Of a stretch of DNA of 59,625 nt, positions 1 through 8,572 are shown one piece after another (the first letter of the stretch is position 1; each line of letters opens with the position of its first letter). A model generated the notes under the pieces. The model was given only the letters and a program-made list of their open reading frames with translations, had not been told where the DNA came from and did not search any database. The stretch comes from Flavobacterium sp. (GTDB lineage: Bacteria; Bacteroidota; Bacteroidia; Flavobacteriales; Flavobacteriaceae), in assembly GCA_016714905.1 (NCBI GenBank), contig JADKBW010000017.1:1-59625 (forward strand), in the 5' to 3' direction. The position numbers and the translations under genes are program-made.

Positions 1-593
1 CTGCTTTCAGTTTGATTTTCATCGGTGTCGGCGAATGCAAAAGGCATTTGTTCATTACCATCATTTTTTAAAAAACCATCATCATTTTCAAAATTTTTTG
101 CTTGCTCGTCCAAGTTTGCAATCTTTAAATCGTTTGAAATGTTTGGTATGTTTGTATTGTTTATATATGATACCAGAGCTTGTTCAGTACCTGTCCCACT
201 ACTAGTACAGAGCTTGTTCACTACTTGTTCATTAACCAGTTCAAAAACAAGTTCATTTTTTGGTATTGTTATTTTTTCGTTTTTGGGAATTGGTTTTAAA
301 TCATCCGAAAAATTGAATAGGTAAACGTGACTTCCTTTGAATGGATTGTAAGATGGTTCGTAGTTGATATAGCCCAAAGAATGCAAATTTTTAAGGCATT
401 TGTGATAGGTTGCTTTGGAGCTGATTTTGCTAATTCGCATTACCTCATCACGAGAAATACTGATTGGATTTTTGAACCGATTGCAATTCCAAAATTGGAA
501 CAATGCCACATATAAACTTACATGTGTTGGATTGAGTGTTTTGTCGATGGCTACCTTCTCAAAAAATCCTGTTAGATGTTTTATGTAATTCAT
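1..593 (-). CDS. Winged-helix-type protein of an integrative element (3' end outside window)
   Basis: The minus-strand frame opens at the ATG at 593 (MNYIKHLTGFFEKVAIDKTL) and stays open to the window edge, so the C-terminus is missing. Residues 1 to about 105 look like a replication-initiator or transcription-regulator winged helix (VSLYVALFQFWN, then SISRDEVMRISKISSKATYH as a likely recognition helix, then a wing around LGYINYEPSYNPFKGS). The remainder is a low-complexity Asn/Glu/Gln-rich linker. It lies downstream of a broken excisionase-like gene, RteC and an integrase, all on the same strand, as in Bacteroidota conjugative or mobilizable elements. I do not recognise a named family. A role in element replication or regulation is inferred from context. 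Confidence 0.6.
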   Translation of the reverse strand, partial: MNYIKHLTGFFEKVAIDKTLNPTHVSLYVALFQFWNCNRFKNPISISRDEVMRISKISSKATYHKCLKNLHSLGYINYEPSYNPFKGSHVYLFNFSDDLKPIPKNEKITIPKNELVFELVNEQVVNKLCTSSGTGTEQALVSYINNTNIPNISNDLKIANLDEQAKNFENDDGFLKNDGNEQMPFAFADTDENQTES

Positions 594-614
594 AATAAAG
601 TATTCAGTGTTCAG

Positions 615-630
615 TCCCGAAGCTTCGGGA
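615..630. repeat. Perfect 16-base palindrome between element genes
   Basis: TCCCGAAGCTTCGGGA is a perfect palindrome lying between the broken HTH gene (ends 637) and the wHTH gene (starts 593). It could fold as a short hairpin in RNA, but there is no T-run, so a terminator call is weak. Confidence 0.5.
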
Positions 631-636
631 TAGTAA

Positions 637-995
637 TCAGTTTAACAGCAAAGAGCGCAACGAAATAGATCCTTCGTCGATATAACAAAAAGGGTAATCA
701 TTTGCGATTGAAAAGATTTGGTGTTGGCCTTCAACTTTGTTGGTTTCAAGAACTTTGTCTAAATCGGAACTGGAATAAAAAAGAATTCCACCTATTTTAG
801 TATAAGTGATTGTTCCGTTTACTCGGAGATTTTGTAAAGTACCTGGAGAAATGGCCCTAACAGCTTTCTGACTTCCTTGGATTTTAGCCATTGTTTTTGC
901 TGTTGCGGTTTTGAATTAAATATTTCTTTTAAATCGGTAAGGAGAAGTGAACGGAATTCGTTGAGGTCTTCTCGAGTAATAATTTCTACTGCCAT
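637..995 (-). pseudogene. Excisionase-like helix-turn-helix protein, frameshifted
   Basis: Small DNA-binding protein of the kind found beside integrases in Bacteroidota mobile elements (MerR/excisionase-like HTH). It starts at ATG 995 and reads MAVEIITREDLNEF, then WLKSKEVRKLLG. The frame is then lost at the GGGCC at 853-857, and the rest of the domain (ISPGTLQNLRVNGTITYTKI, GGILFYSSSDLDKVLE) continues in a second frame that is open from 891 to 637. Adding one base or removing two near 855 restores a domain of normal size. The tail after NKVEG is probably read-through past the original stop. It is either a real pseudogene or a sequence error. The family call is secure at the level of HTH domain; a role as excisionase or recombination directionality factor is inferred. 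Confidence 0.75.
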
Positions 996-1098
996 TTTGA
1001 TAATTTTAAATTGTTATGATGCAAATTTGTGTGTTTTGATTTGAAAAAAATCACAACTTGAACCTGCTGGGAACAATTTTATAAATTGAAAAGAATGA

Positions 1099-1943
1099 TT
1101 AAAATGTTTCATCTGTTTCCTCCATCCTTTTAATTAATTCTTCTACTAGAGTGCTTAGAATTTTGTTCTATCAGACTTACGCTCTCGTATTTCAAGGAAT
1201 GTCCTGCGGTATTGACCTAAATCGATATTGAATATTTCTTCAAAATAACTGGCGATTTCTTTTAATTCGGCAGCACCATTATTGAAAACTCCCTTTGTGT
1301 GAAAAGCGTACATTATTTCGGTTAAAGACACTTTTGAGCCTGTCCAAATTATTTTCCCTTTCGGTTCAAGTTGTGATTTTTCTTTGTATTCTTTTTTACC
1401 CATTTTAAGAATTTTGGTTTCTATGTAAACCTGTACTAAATCATGGGCAAGAATCTTGGCTATCTTAAAATCATGGGATGTTGAGAAATTATGATCAGCT
1501 TCAAAATAAAAACTGTCCAGTCGCAATTTACATCATGGACCTCCTCTGACAAAGATCAGAATCTAAAAACTGCTTCCGGTTCTGTGATAATTATAGAAGT
1601 CTAAATTATTATCAAAATAGCGTTTTAGTTTTTTCAATTCTTTATTGAGGTATTTTTTTGTGATGCGGTCGCCACCATGAGGCATCTTTGTTTCGATTTT
1701 AAAAATGGCATTATGGTAGATGTATAAGGAGGCAAACTTGGGTTTTATGTTTTTAAAGAAATCAATTTCAGTATCCGTACTAATTGATTTGTCTTTAAGA
1801 AATTGCTTTTTTAGATTGCCAATTGCCTTTAAAGTTATTTCAACCGATTTTTCCGATTTTGCTATTGAATCATCCATTTCCAGATTGATAAAGTTTAATT
1901 GTTCGTTTAAATCGGACAGCAATTGTTTGAATTTCGCACTCAT
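1099..1943 (-). pseudogene. rteC: RteC family protein, broken by several frameshifts
   Basis: RteC is a tetracycline-element (CTnDOT) regulatory protein; RteC-domain proteins accompany Bacteroidota integrative elements. The N-terminal half (1943 to 1563) ends with KYLNKELKKLKRYFDNNLDF. The C-terminal half (1526 to 1155) contains LDSFYFEADHNFSTSHDF, WTGSKVSLTEIMYAFHTKG and FFEEIFNIDLGQYRRTFLEI-type text. The linking segment FVRG..CKLRLDSFYF is present but in other frames, and the end LVEELIKRMEETDETF runs out of frame to a TAA at 1099. Three one-base changes (at the A-run 1565-1569, near 1527, and near 1158) would restore about 281 residues, the usual size. All three look like single-base losses. 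Confidence 0.8.
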
Positions 1944-2022
1944 TTTTTAGTGTTTTTAGGTTTATACATTTTGATATGATTCAAAAAAAGTAAAACTAAA
2001 AACACTAAATTTAAAGTAAACC

Positions 2023-3266
2023 TTACATTATTTTTTTATCCTGTTGGGTTGGGGTTAATGAAAATTTATCTCGAAGTATTTTCATGTCTTCACTAACTTT
2101 TTTGTCCAAGAATTTTGGCATAATGCTGTGTTGTTTGTATGTTTTTGTGTCCTAGCATTTTACTGACGGTTTCGATAGGAACACCATTTGTGAGTGTTAT
2201 AGTTGTGGCAAAAGTGTGTCTTGCCATGTGAAAAGTAATTTCTTTTGAAATATCACATAAGTCGCCAATTTCTTTGAGATAACTATTCATTTTTGATTAG
2301 TCAAAATGGGCAAAATACTATCTTCATTTAAACATCTTGGATGATTAGCATTTTTTGAATGATTTCTTGGGCAACTGGCAGCACTGGTATTTTAGACTTG
2401 GTATCTGTTTTTTGACGGTTTTTAAAAATCCATTTTTCGCCATCGATTCCTATTGCGATGTGGTCTCTCTTCAAACCTTTCACATCAACATAAGCCAAAC
2501 CAGTGTAGCAAAAGAATATAAAAATGTCTTTAACCAATGTTAATCGTTCTGACGAAAATCGTTTGTTGTAAATTCTATTTAGCTCTTCTTCGGTAAGAAA
2601 ATCTCGTTCCACTTCTTTCATTTTACCTTCGTATCGGCTACAAGGATTTTTATCTAACCAATCGTTATCCAAACAAATCTTAATTATTTTTCTGAAATTC
2701 CTAACATATTTAACAGCAGTATTGTTATTGCATTTTTTAACGCTTCGCAAATAGAATTCAAATTCGGTTACAAATGCGTAATCAATTTTGGTAATGCTTA
2801 TGTCCGAAATGTTGTATTTCCACAAAATGAATTCTTGCAGGTGTTTTAAAGATATTTTGAAGCGTTCTAATGTTCCATACGCATATCCATTTCCGATAAG
2901 GTCTTCGATTTTATCATTATGATTTTGATAAATTGGAATTATCATTCTTTCTCGTTGATGGGTTCCTAATATTCTTGATTTGAAATTCTCCAGAGATAAT
3001 TCTTCATTTTTATGGATTAACTCCATTTGAACATCAAAAACTTTAGATTTCATCAAATCAAGATAGTTATTTAATGTTCTAGCTTCTTCCGAGCTGCCCT
3101 TCATTTTGGATAGTTCTGACGACCACTTGGATTTTTCAATGAATTTCTTGGAACTAAATTCGAAACGTTGTCCGTCAACTGTTAACCTAATATAAATTGG
3201 TAATTGTCCAGCTGCATTAGCTTTTGTGGTTTTCGCATAAATGTGTAAAGTGATTTTTGCTTTCAT
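2023..3266 (-). pseudogene. Tyrosine recombinase (integrase), IntDOT-like, frameshifted
   Basis: Site-specific tyrosine integrase of the Bacteroidota conjugative-transposon type. It has an N-terminal arm-binding region (MKAKITLHIYAKTTKANAAG), a core-binding SAM-like domain around residues 105-200, and a catalytic domain. Catalytic parts seen: GLAYVDVKGL, where the usual first Arg is not evident, as reported for IntDOT; HMARHTFATTI, containing the HxxR box; LGHKNIQTTQHYAKI, with the second His and the Tyr nucleophile. Frames break at the T6 run 2351-2356, the T5 run 2290-2294, and near 2106. With these repaired the text reads through NHPRCLNEDSILPILTNQKM and ends DKKVSEDMKILRDKF..., stop TAA at 2023. 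About 415 residues is a normal length. It points away from the tRNA-Val, whose 3' end is the probable integration target. Confidence 0.85.
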
Positions 3267-3391
3267 AGTGGTAACCTTTTAATTAGTATTCAATTTAATT
3301 TTCTAATTGATAACAAACAAGATGTACATATTTTGAACAAGCATTGAACTGGTTGTTAGTACGACTGTTTGAAAGGATTGAGAAGATTTAG

Positions 3392-3425
3392 CGAGACCCT
3401 AATTTGTAAAATTTTTAGGGTCTCG
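3392..3425. terminator. Hairpin between integrase and tRNA-Val
   Basis: Arms CGAGACCCTAA (3392-3402) and TTAGGGTCTCG (3415-3425) form a perfect 11-bp stem followed by ATTTTGTT. It lies in the 270-base gene-free stretch upstream of the integrase start. It could be a terminator or part of the element attachment region. Confidence 0.5.
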
Positions 3426-3481
3426 ATTTTGTTCCTTTCCAATTAAGATTGAATGAATAATTTGGTATATGCGCAAAAGAA

Positions 3482-3515
3482 AAAACCCTATAAATCATAA
3501 GATTTATAGGGTTTT
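3482..3515. terminator. Bidirectional terminator downstream of tRNA-Val
   Basis: Perfect 15-bp arms, AAAACCCTATAAATC (3482-3496) and GATTTATAGGGTTTT (3501-3515), with a 4-base loop and A/T tails. It sits 24 bases past the 3' end of the minus-strand tRNA and is well placed to end its transcript. Confidence 0.8.
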
Positions 3516-3538
3516 GAAACCATTTGTTGTTAAACTTG

Positions 3539-3613
3539 TGGGCGATGAGGGATTCGAACCCCCGACCCTCTGGGTGTAAACCAGATGCTCTGAACCAACT
3601 GAGCTAATCGCCC
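3539..3613 (-). tRNA. tRNA-Val, anticodon TAC
   Basis: On the minus strand the cloverleaf reads acceptor GGGCGAT, D-arm GCTCAGTTGGTTCAGAGC, anticodon arm TCTGG-TTTACAC-CCAGA with anticodon TAC (Val), T-arm GGGGGTTCGAATCCCTC, and closing ATCGCCC plus discriminator A. It is 75 nt with no encoded CCA. The 3' end faces the integrase module, making it the likely integration target. Confidence 0.95.
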
Positions 3614-3671
3614 TGATTGCGTGTGCAAATATAAGGTAGTTTTTGATATTTGCAAACAAAATTCAATTTTA

Positions 3672-4892
3672 TTACAAAATTTCTGCAACAACAAATGTAC
3701 TGCCTCCAACAAAGATGAAATCCTCTTGATCCGCATTTTTTTTAGCAGCCAGATAAGCTTCTGAAACTGAGCTGTAAACTTCTCCAATTAATTTATTCTC
3801 ACATGCTTTTTCTTTTAAAATTACTGCTTCTAGTCCACGTGGAATGTTAGGTTTGCAAAAATAATAGGTGGCATTTGTTGGAAATAAAGGTAAAATAGCA
3901 TCCAATTCTTTATCATTTACAACTCCAATGACAATATGTAAATGTTTATATTCTTGTTGAAGAACCTGTTTCATCACTATTTTTAATCCATCTGAATTAT
4001 GTGCGGTATCGCAAATTACCTTTGGTGATTCTTGTAATTGTTGCCATCTGCCTTGTAGACCTGTATTCTTAACAACATTTAAAAAACCGTCTTTTATATG
4101 CACTTCAGCTATCTTAAATTCCTCCATAGATTGCATAACTCGAATGGTCTTTAGAACCGTTTTCTTATTAAAAATTTGGTAATTCCCTAATAGAGCGGAT
4201 GGATAGTCTTCTTTAATTTCATCTGAAGCAAAGAATATTTCCGAATGGTTTTCCAGCGCTTTGTCTTGAAAAACAATTTTTGTTTCAGGAGTATATTCAC
4301 CAATAACTACGGGAACATTAGATTTAATAATCCCAGCTTTTTCATTGGCAATCAATTCTAATGTATTTCCGAGAAATTGAACATGATCTAATCCAATATT
4401 GGTGATGACTGAGACCAATGGATTGATAATATTTGTGGAGTCTAACCTACCGCCCATACCGACTTCAATGATCGCAAGATCTACCTGTTTCTCTCTAAAA
4501 TATTCAAATGCTAAACCCACACTCATCTCAAAAAAGCTTAGGCTGTTATTTTCGAAAAATGTTCGATGTTGATGCACAAATTTCGTAACGAATTCTTCCG
4601 AAATTTCAGTACCATTAATCTTAATACGTTCTCTGAAATCTTTCAAATGTGGTGAAGTATACAACCCGACTTGATGGCCAGCTTCTTGAAAAATGGATGC
4701 TAGCAAATGTGAAGTGGATCCTTTCCCGTTTGTTCCAGCAACATGAATGCATTTGAGATTTCTCTCTGGATTTCCCAAATGATTTGCGAGTAAAATGGTA
4801 TTCGTCAGATCTTTCCGATAGGCAGACGCGCCTTGAGTTTGGTACATAGGCAACTGTTGGAACATCCAATTGACGGTCTCTTTATAGTTCAT
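3672..4892 (-). CDS. folC: Bifunctional folylpolyglutamate synthase/dihydrofolate synthase
   Basis: Mur-ligase family enzyme that adds glutamate to dihydropteroate or tetrahydrofolate with ATP, in cytoplasmic folate metabolism. The 406 residues match the usual length. Seen: the P-loop AGTNGKGST at residues 52-60, the family motif LYTSPHLKDFRERI just after it, GMGGRLDSTN in the middle, and CDTAHN near residue 295 in the C-terminal domain. The ATG at 4892 is the natural start. The gene is transcribed divergently from exbB with a 127-base spacer and ends 58 bases from the tRNA-Val. No disruption is seen. The family assignment is certain; substrate bifunctionality is inferred because most bacteria of this group have a single FolC. 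Confidence 0.95.
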   Translation of the reverse strand: MNYKETVNWMFQQLPMYQTQGASAYRKDLTNTILLANHLGNPERNLKCIHVAGTNGKGSTSHLLASIFQEAGHQVGLYTSPHLKDFRERIKINGTEISEEFVTKFVHQHRTFFENNSLSFFEMSVGLAFEYFREKQVDLAIIEVGMGGRLDSTNIINPLVSVITNIGLDHVQFLGNTLELIANEKAGIIKSNVPVVIGEYTPETKIVFQDKALENHSEIFFASDEIKEDYPSALLGNYQIFNKKTVLKTIRVMQSMEEFKIAEVHIKDGFLNVVKNTGLQGRWQQLQESPKVICDTAHNSDGLKIVMKQVLQQEYKHLHIVIGVVNDKELDAILPLFPTNATYYFCKPNIPRGLEAVILKEKACENKLIGEVYSSVSEAYLAAKKNADQEDFIFVGGSTFVVAEIL

Positions 4893-5019
4893 TACTTTTT
4901 AATAAAAATTCAAAATGTAAAATAAATTCTTTCTTTTTTAGTTTAATATTGCGTAGTCGTCACTGCCGATACAAATTTGAAATTATTTTGTCATAAAAGT
5001 CTAAAAAACAACAACAAAT

Positions 5020-5739
5020 ATGATTACTACTTTTTTACAAATACAAGCCGATACCTTGTCGCAAGTGAATCCAGCTGAATTAGCTAAATCCCTGCCGGTA
5101 AATACTGAGATCTCCGTCTTGGAATTTATTTTCAAAGGAGGTTTTTTCTTAATTCCTATTGTGATTTTATTCATTTATACCGTTTACTTAGTTTTCGAAA
5201 GATATCTGTTTATCAGCAAAGCATCAAAAATTGATAACCATCTAATCAAAGATATTCGTGTTAATCTAAATGCGGGAAATCTTGAAATGGCATGTACAGC
5301 GGCAGAACGAAGTGGTAATGCACAAGGCAATGTATTAAAGGAAGGAATTTTGACTATCGGTCGTCCAATTACTGAAATTGAATCAAACATGGAACGCGCT
5401 GCAAACATCGAAATTGGTGAAATGGAGAAAAAGCTCGGGCAACTAGGGCTAATTGCCGGTATCGCTCCAACTTTAGGTTTCATCGGAACTATTTCGGGTG
5501 TAATCAAAATATTTTATAGTATTTCAGTTACCGAAGATATTAGTATCGGTAATATTTCTGGTGGTTTGTATGAAAAAATGATTAGCTCTGGAGCGGGACT
5601 TATCGTTGGTATTTTAGCTTATAGTGCGTACCACTTATTCAATGGTAAAATTGACAGTTTTGCGCTATCAATTCAAAAACAAGTGTTAGAATTTGTAAAT
5701 ATTATTCAAAGACCAAATCATGGCGATAAAACGAAATAA
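5020..5739 (+). CDS. exbB: MotA/TolQ/ExbB proton channel family protein
   Basis: Inner-membrane proton channel subunit that, with ExbD, energises TonB (or TolA) across the periplasm. The 239 residues contain a first membrane segment at about 38-59, a cytoplasmic loop, and the conserved pair of helices: LIAGIAPTLGFIGTISGVI at about 144-162, and AGLIVGILAYSAYHLF near 193-208. The glycine- and threonine-rich APTLGFIGTISG motif is the TolQ/ExbB signature. The gene ends 20 bases inside exbD, so the two are translationally coupled. A TonB-like gene lies just beyond, on the other strand. I prefer ExbB to TolQ because of this neighbour; sequence alone does not separate them. Confidence 0.9.
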   Translation: MITTFLQIQADTLSQVNPAELAKSLPVNTEISVLEFIFKGGFFLIPIVILFIYTVYLVFERYLFISKASKIDNHLIKDIRVNLNAGNLEMACTAAERSGNAQGNVLKEGILTIGRPITEIESNMERAANIEIGEMEKKLGQLGLIAGIAPTLGFIGTISGVIKIFYSISVTEDISIGNISGGLYEKMISSGAGLIVGILAYSAYHLFNGKIDSFALSIQKQVLEFVNIIQRPNHGDKTK

Positions 5740-6115
5740 ACGATTTCATGCTGAAGTGGCAACTTCATCATTGAGCGATATCATGTTTTTCTTGCTTTTG
5801 TTTTTCTTGATTATATCAACATTAGCCAATCCAAACGTGATTCGAATGACCTTGCCCAAGTCAAAAACCAATGAGAAGACCAACAAGCAACTAATTACGA
5901 TTTCAGTAACGGAAGAAAAACGATTTTTTGTAGATAAGGAAGAAGTTGCCTTTGAAAAATTGGAAGAAACTTTGCTTTCTAAAATGGATGCTTCCAAAGA
6001 TCAAAGGGTAATAATAAGAATCCCATTCAACATGCAAGTGCAGGATTTAGTAGATGTATTGCAAATCGGAGTAAAGAATAAACTCAAATTCGTCATTGCT
6101 ACAAGTCCTAAGTAA
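5720..6115 (+). CDS. exbD: Biopolymer transporter ExbD/TolR
   Basis: Single-pass partner of ExbB. The 131 residues hold a short cytoplasmic N-terminus, one membrane helix at about 20-37, and a periplasmic domain. The functionally essential Asp of the helix is visible as Asp20 in SSLSDIMFFLLLFFLI. The start at 5720 overlaps the exbB end by 20 bases. A strong hairpin terminator follows at 6135-6172. The protein is intact and of normal size. Confidence 0.93.
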   Translation: MAIKRNKRFHAEVATSSLSDIMFFLLLFFLIISTLANPNVIRMTLPKSKTNEKTNKQLITISVTEEKRFFVDKEEVAFEKLEETLLSKMDASKDQRVIIRIPFNMQVQDLVDVLQIGVKNKLKFVIATSPK

Positions 6116-6134
6116 TAAATATACTTAATAAAAC

Positions 6135-6172
6135 AGCCACGAATTCACTAATTAATCGGTGAATTCGTGGCT
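6135..6172. terminator. Bidirectional terminator between exbD and the TonB-like gene
   Basis: Perfect 14-bp arms AGCCACGAATTCAC (6135-6148) and GTGAATTCGTGGCT (6159-6172), with A-rich 5' flank and TAATTTTTT after it. It lies between convergent genes and can serve both. Confidence 0.9.
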
Positions 6173-6196
6173 AATTTTTTAAGTTTATATCTTCTC

Positions 6197-7096
6197 TTAA
6201 TTCAAACTGAAATTATAAATAATCAATCCAACTTGCGTCTCCTTTGCATTACTATCGGGTTCCCAACGTGTTCTCATTGCTGCATTTTTGGCTTCGTCTA
6301 AAAGACATTTTGCAGCATTGGTTGTTCCTCTTACTCCAGGTTTCGCTGCAACAACATTTCCTGATTGGTCTACTGAAATCTGAACCGCTACGTTTCCTTC
6401 TTCATTACAAGTGTAATTGGGTACGGGTTTGCTTAAGGCTTTTCTGTTTCCTAACATATAATTTGAACCACTTCCTTTTCCTGAACCATTGCCACTGCCC
6501 GAACCGCTGCCGTTTCCTGAACCACTTCCACTACCTGTACCCGAACCAGATCCAGTTCCAGAACCTGTGCCTGAACCGCTCCCGCTATAACCGCTAGAGG
6601 AAAGTTTACCGTCTGGTCTTCCTTTATTGCCTCCCGTCTTGTCATTTCCGTCACCACCTTTATTCGAGTTCAGCAAATTGGAAAGCGCGTCATTGGTGTT
6701 TTTGGAAACTTTCGGTTTTTCAACCACTGGTTTTGTTTCCATTTTTACAACCGCCGGCGTAGTCTTTTTTGGCTTCTCGTTTTTTGGTAAAGCGGCAATA
6801 TCGTCGGCTGCGTCATCTTCGGTAATTACATTGTCTTCAGGAGAAGCTGTTGCAGGTGCTTGCTTGCTTTGCTCTTCTTTTACATTTAAAGTTTCGCTTT
6901 TGAAATTATTTCCCATTCCGTAATCACTATCTCCAAAGTTCATTTCGATGCCGCCACCGCCACCGCCACCCATTAATTCCTTAAGATTGGAAGGTGGCCA
7001 AAATCTGACGAAAAAAAGTATTAGTAGCAACAAACCCACAACAAGAGTGGTCAGTAGTGCCGATTTTTGTTGGTCTTTATTTAGAGAAATGTCCAT
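6197..7096 (-). CDS. TonB-like energy transducer with long Gly/Ser linker
   Basis: Probable periplasm-spanning transducer working with ExbB/ExbD. The 299 residues have a cytoplasmic N-terminus, one membrane helix at about 13-31 (LLTTLVVGLLLLILFFV), a G7 run at 43-49, an acidic and Pro/Lys-rich stretch (90-130), a simple-sequence (Gly-Ser/Thr/Asn)n linker at about 169-211, and a C-terminal domain with VAVQISVDQSGNVVAAKPG and an invariant-looking WEP near 278. The C-terminal domain resembles TonB/energy-transducer C-termini but is divergent, with two Cys (230, 264). It converges on exbBD instead of following exbD on the same strand. The Gly/Ser linker replaces the usual Pro-rich TonB linker. 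The role is inferred from architecture and neighbours. Confidence 0.75.
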   Translation of the reverse strand: MDISLNKDQQKSALLTTLVVGLLLLILFFVRFWPPSNLKELMGGGGGGGIEMNFGDSDYGMGNNFKSETLNVKEEQSKQAPATASPEDNVITEDDAADDIAALPKNEKPKKTTPAVVKMETKPVVEKPKVSKNTNDALSNLLNSNKGGDGNDKTGGNKGRPDGKLSSSGYSGSGSGTGSGTGSGSGTGSGSGSGNGSGSGSGNGSGKGSGSNYMLGNRKALSKPVPNYTCNEEGNVAVQISVDQSGNVVAAKPGVRGTTNAAKCLLDEAKNAAMRTRWEPDSNAKETQVGLIIYNFSLN

Positions 7097-7178
7097 AATA
7101 TCAAGAATTTATTGAACAGGGTTTCTTTTTTTAAACGAATAAATGTACTAAAAATTGTTTTGAAATCAGTGCTAAAAT

Positions 7179-8405
7179 TTAAACCAATTGTTTCAACGCA
7201 ATTTCAAAAGCAGTCGCGCTGATATTGGTTTTAGATGGATTGAGGTCATGCGCTTTTTGAATCGCATTTTTGATGATATTCGACGTATCAGCAAAAATAG
7301 CTTCATCGGTCATTTGCACTTTCTTTTCCATAAAATAAGCAAAAACCCTTGCCATGCCGCAATTAGAGATGAAATCTGGAATCAAACTAATTTTCTGATC
7401 CACGTCCTCCATAATCGGACCGAAGAAGATTTCTTTGTCTGCGAACGGCACATTGGCTCCGCAAGAAATTACTTCTAATCCAGAGGCAATCATGCTGTCC
7501 ATTTGGCTTTGCGTTACTAATCTTGAGGCGGCGCAAGGCGTAAAGATGTCTGCACCCAAAGACCAAATTTTTGAATTGATTTCATCAAACGGAATCATAT
7601 TAAATGCGACCAATTTATTTCCGTCTTTGTTCAAAAATAGTGTTCGTATTTGTTCAAAAGTAAATCCGTTTTCATTTATGACTCCGCCGTCTCGGTCGAT
7701 AATCCCGATGACTTTAGCGCCCATTTCTGCTAGATAAAAAGCGGCGGCAGAACCAACATTTCCAAAGCCTTGCACAATGGCTTTTTTTCCTTTTACATGA
7801 CCTCCATAAATACTGTAATAATGACGAACCGCTTCCGCAACGCCATAACCGGTAATCATATCCGCAACGGTATATTTTCTGGAAACGTCTGGCGAAAAAT
7901 TCGGATTTTCAATCACTTTCACCACACCTTGACGCAATTGCCCGATGCGGTTGATTTTATCAGCTTCGGTTGGTTTGAAATGCCCGTTAAACACACCTTC
8001 CTGCGGATGCCAAACCCCACATTCTTCGGTCATTGGAATCACTTCATGAATTTCATCCACGTTCAAATCACCACCGGTTCCGTAATAGCTTTTCAATAAA
8101 GGAGAAACCGCTTTATACCAACGTTGCAAAACGCCTTTCTTTCTAGGGTCATTAGGATCGAAATTGATGCCTGATTTGGCACCGCCAATCGCTGGACCCG
8201 AAACAGAAAATTTCACTTCCATCGTTTTTGCCAAAGAAAGTACTTCATTCATGTCTAAGCCTTTCCGCATTCTTGTCCCTCCGCCTGCAGCGCCTCCTCG
8301 GAGCGAATTGATGACGGTCCAACCTTCAGCCTCGGTTTCGGCATCTTTCCAGTTGAATATGATTTCGGGTGTTTTATCTTCGAATTTTTTGAGTAATTCT
8401 TTCAT
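7179..8405 (-). CDS. Glu/Leu/Phe/Val dehydrogenase
   Basis: Oxidative deamination of an amino acid (probably glutamate or a branched-chain amino acid) with NAD(P), in the cytoplasm. The 408 residues have the N-terminal catalytic domain with GGGTRMRKGL at 41-50 and the active-site Lys in GGAKSG (Lys77), a GGDLNVDE loop at 111-118, and the Rossmann motif VQGFGNVGSAAA around 214-225. The substrate is not decided by what I can see. The -7 promoter element TATATTTG lies at 8441-8434. Its first 18 codons have been copied twice downstream as fossils (9691-9736 and 10945-10989) by the neighbouring tandem duplication, but this copy is intact. Confidence 0.92.
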   Translation of the reverse strand: MKELLKKFEDKTPEIIFNWKDAETEAEGWTVINSLRGGAAGGGTRMRKGLDMNEVLSLAKTMEVKFSVSGPAIGGAKSGINFDPNDPRKKGVLQRWYKAVSPLLKSYYGTGGDLNVDEIHEVIPMTEECGVWHPQEGVFNGHFKPTEADKINRIGQLRQGVVKVIENPNFSPDVSRKYTVADMITGYGVAEAVRHYYSIYGGHVKGKKAIVQGFGNVGSAAAFYLAEMGAKVIGIIDRDGGVINENGFTFEQIRTLFLNKDGNKLVAFNMIPFDEINSKIWSLGADIFTPCAASRLVTQSQMDSMIASGLEVISCGANVPFADKEIFFGPIMEDVDQKISLIPDFISNCGMARVFAYFMEKKVQMTDEAIFADTSNIIKNAIQKAHDLNPSKTNISATAFEIALKQLV

Positions 8406-8433
8406 GCTTTTTTTAATTCTTCTTTTTGTGCTG

Positions 8434-8441
8434 CAAATATA
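8434..8441 (-). promoter_or_regulatory. Bacteroidota -7 element of the Glu/Leu dehydrogenase gene
   Basis: On the minus strand TATATTTG matches TAnnTTTG, 29 bases upstream of the start codon at 8405. No clear upstream TTG is seen. The element is absent from the two fossil copies of this region, which carry a deletion of roughly 70 bases here. Confidence 0.5.
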
Positions 8442-8498
8442 TGGATTTTGGGAAGAGTTTATTTATAAATTGTTTTGCTACTAATTTAAACAGTTTTT

Positions 8499-8530
8499 CT
8501 TGTCTATAGAATAGTAAATGGTTACATTTG
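8499..8530 (+). promoter_or_regulatory. Promoter of T9SS paralogue 1
   Basis: CTTG at 8499-8502, then 20 bases, then TACATTTG at 8523-8530, which fits the Bacteroidota -33/-7 pattern. The in-frame ATG at 8527 region lies inside the -7 element and so cannot be the start; the gene begins at 8573. The same promoter is kept in paralogues 2 and 3. Confidence 0.75.
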
Positions 8531-8572
8531 AATTTGTTACAAAAGAAACTTCGAAAACTAAAGCACTTTGCT

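Larger units (their letters stand above)
1..3266. mobile_element. End of an integrative element next to tRNA-Val
   Basis: Four same-strand genes (wHTH protein, excisionase-like HTH, RteC, tyrosine integrase) form the integration module of a Bacteroidota integrative element. The integrase is the last gene before a tRNA-Val whose 3' end faces it, the usual geometry for tRNA-targeted integration. The left end is outside the window, so no direct repeat (att site) can be shown. Three of the four genes have frame breaks. I infer an element that is either decayed or intact but badly sequenced. Confidence 0.65.

Noticed and set aside
25..515. Plus-strand open frames opposite the wHTH gene
   Set aside because: The minus strand carries a continuous frame with wHTH-like content that runs off the window; the plus frames are shadows.
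8527..8572. Upstream start for T9SS paralogue 1 (and equivalent at 11028 for paralogue 3)
   Set aside because: It lies inside the -7 promoter element, so it cannot be translated from this promoter; the signal peptide begins at the later ATG.
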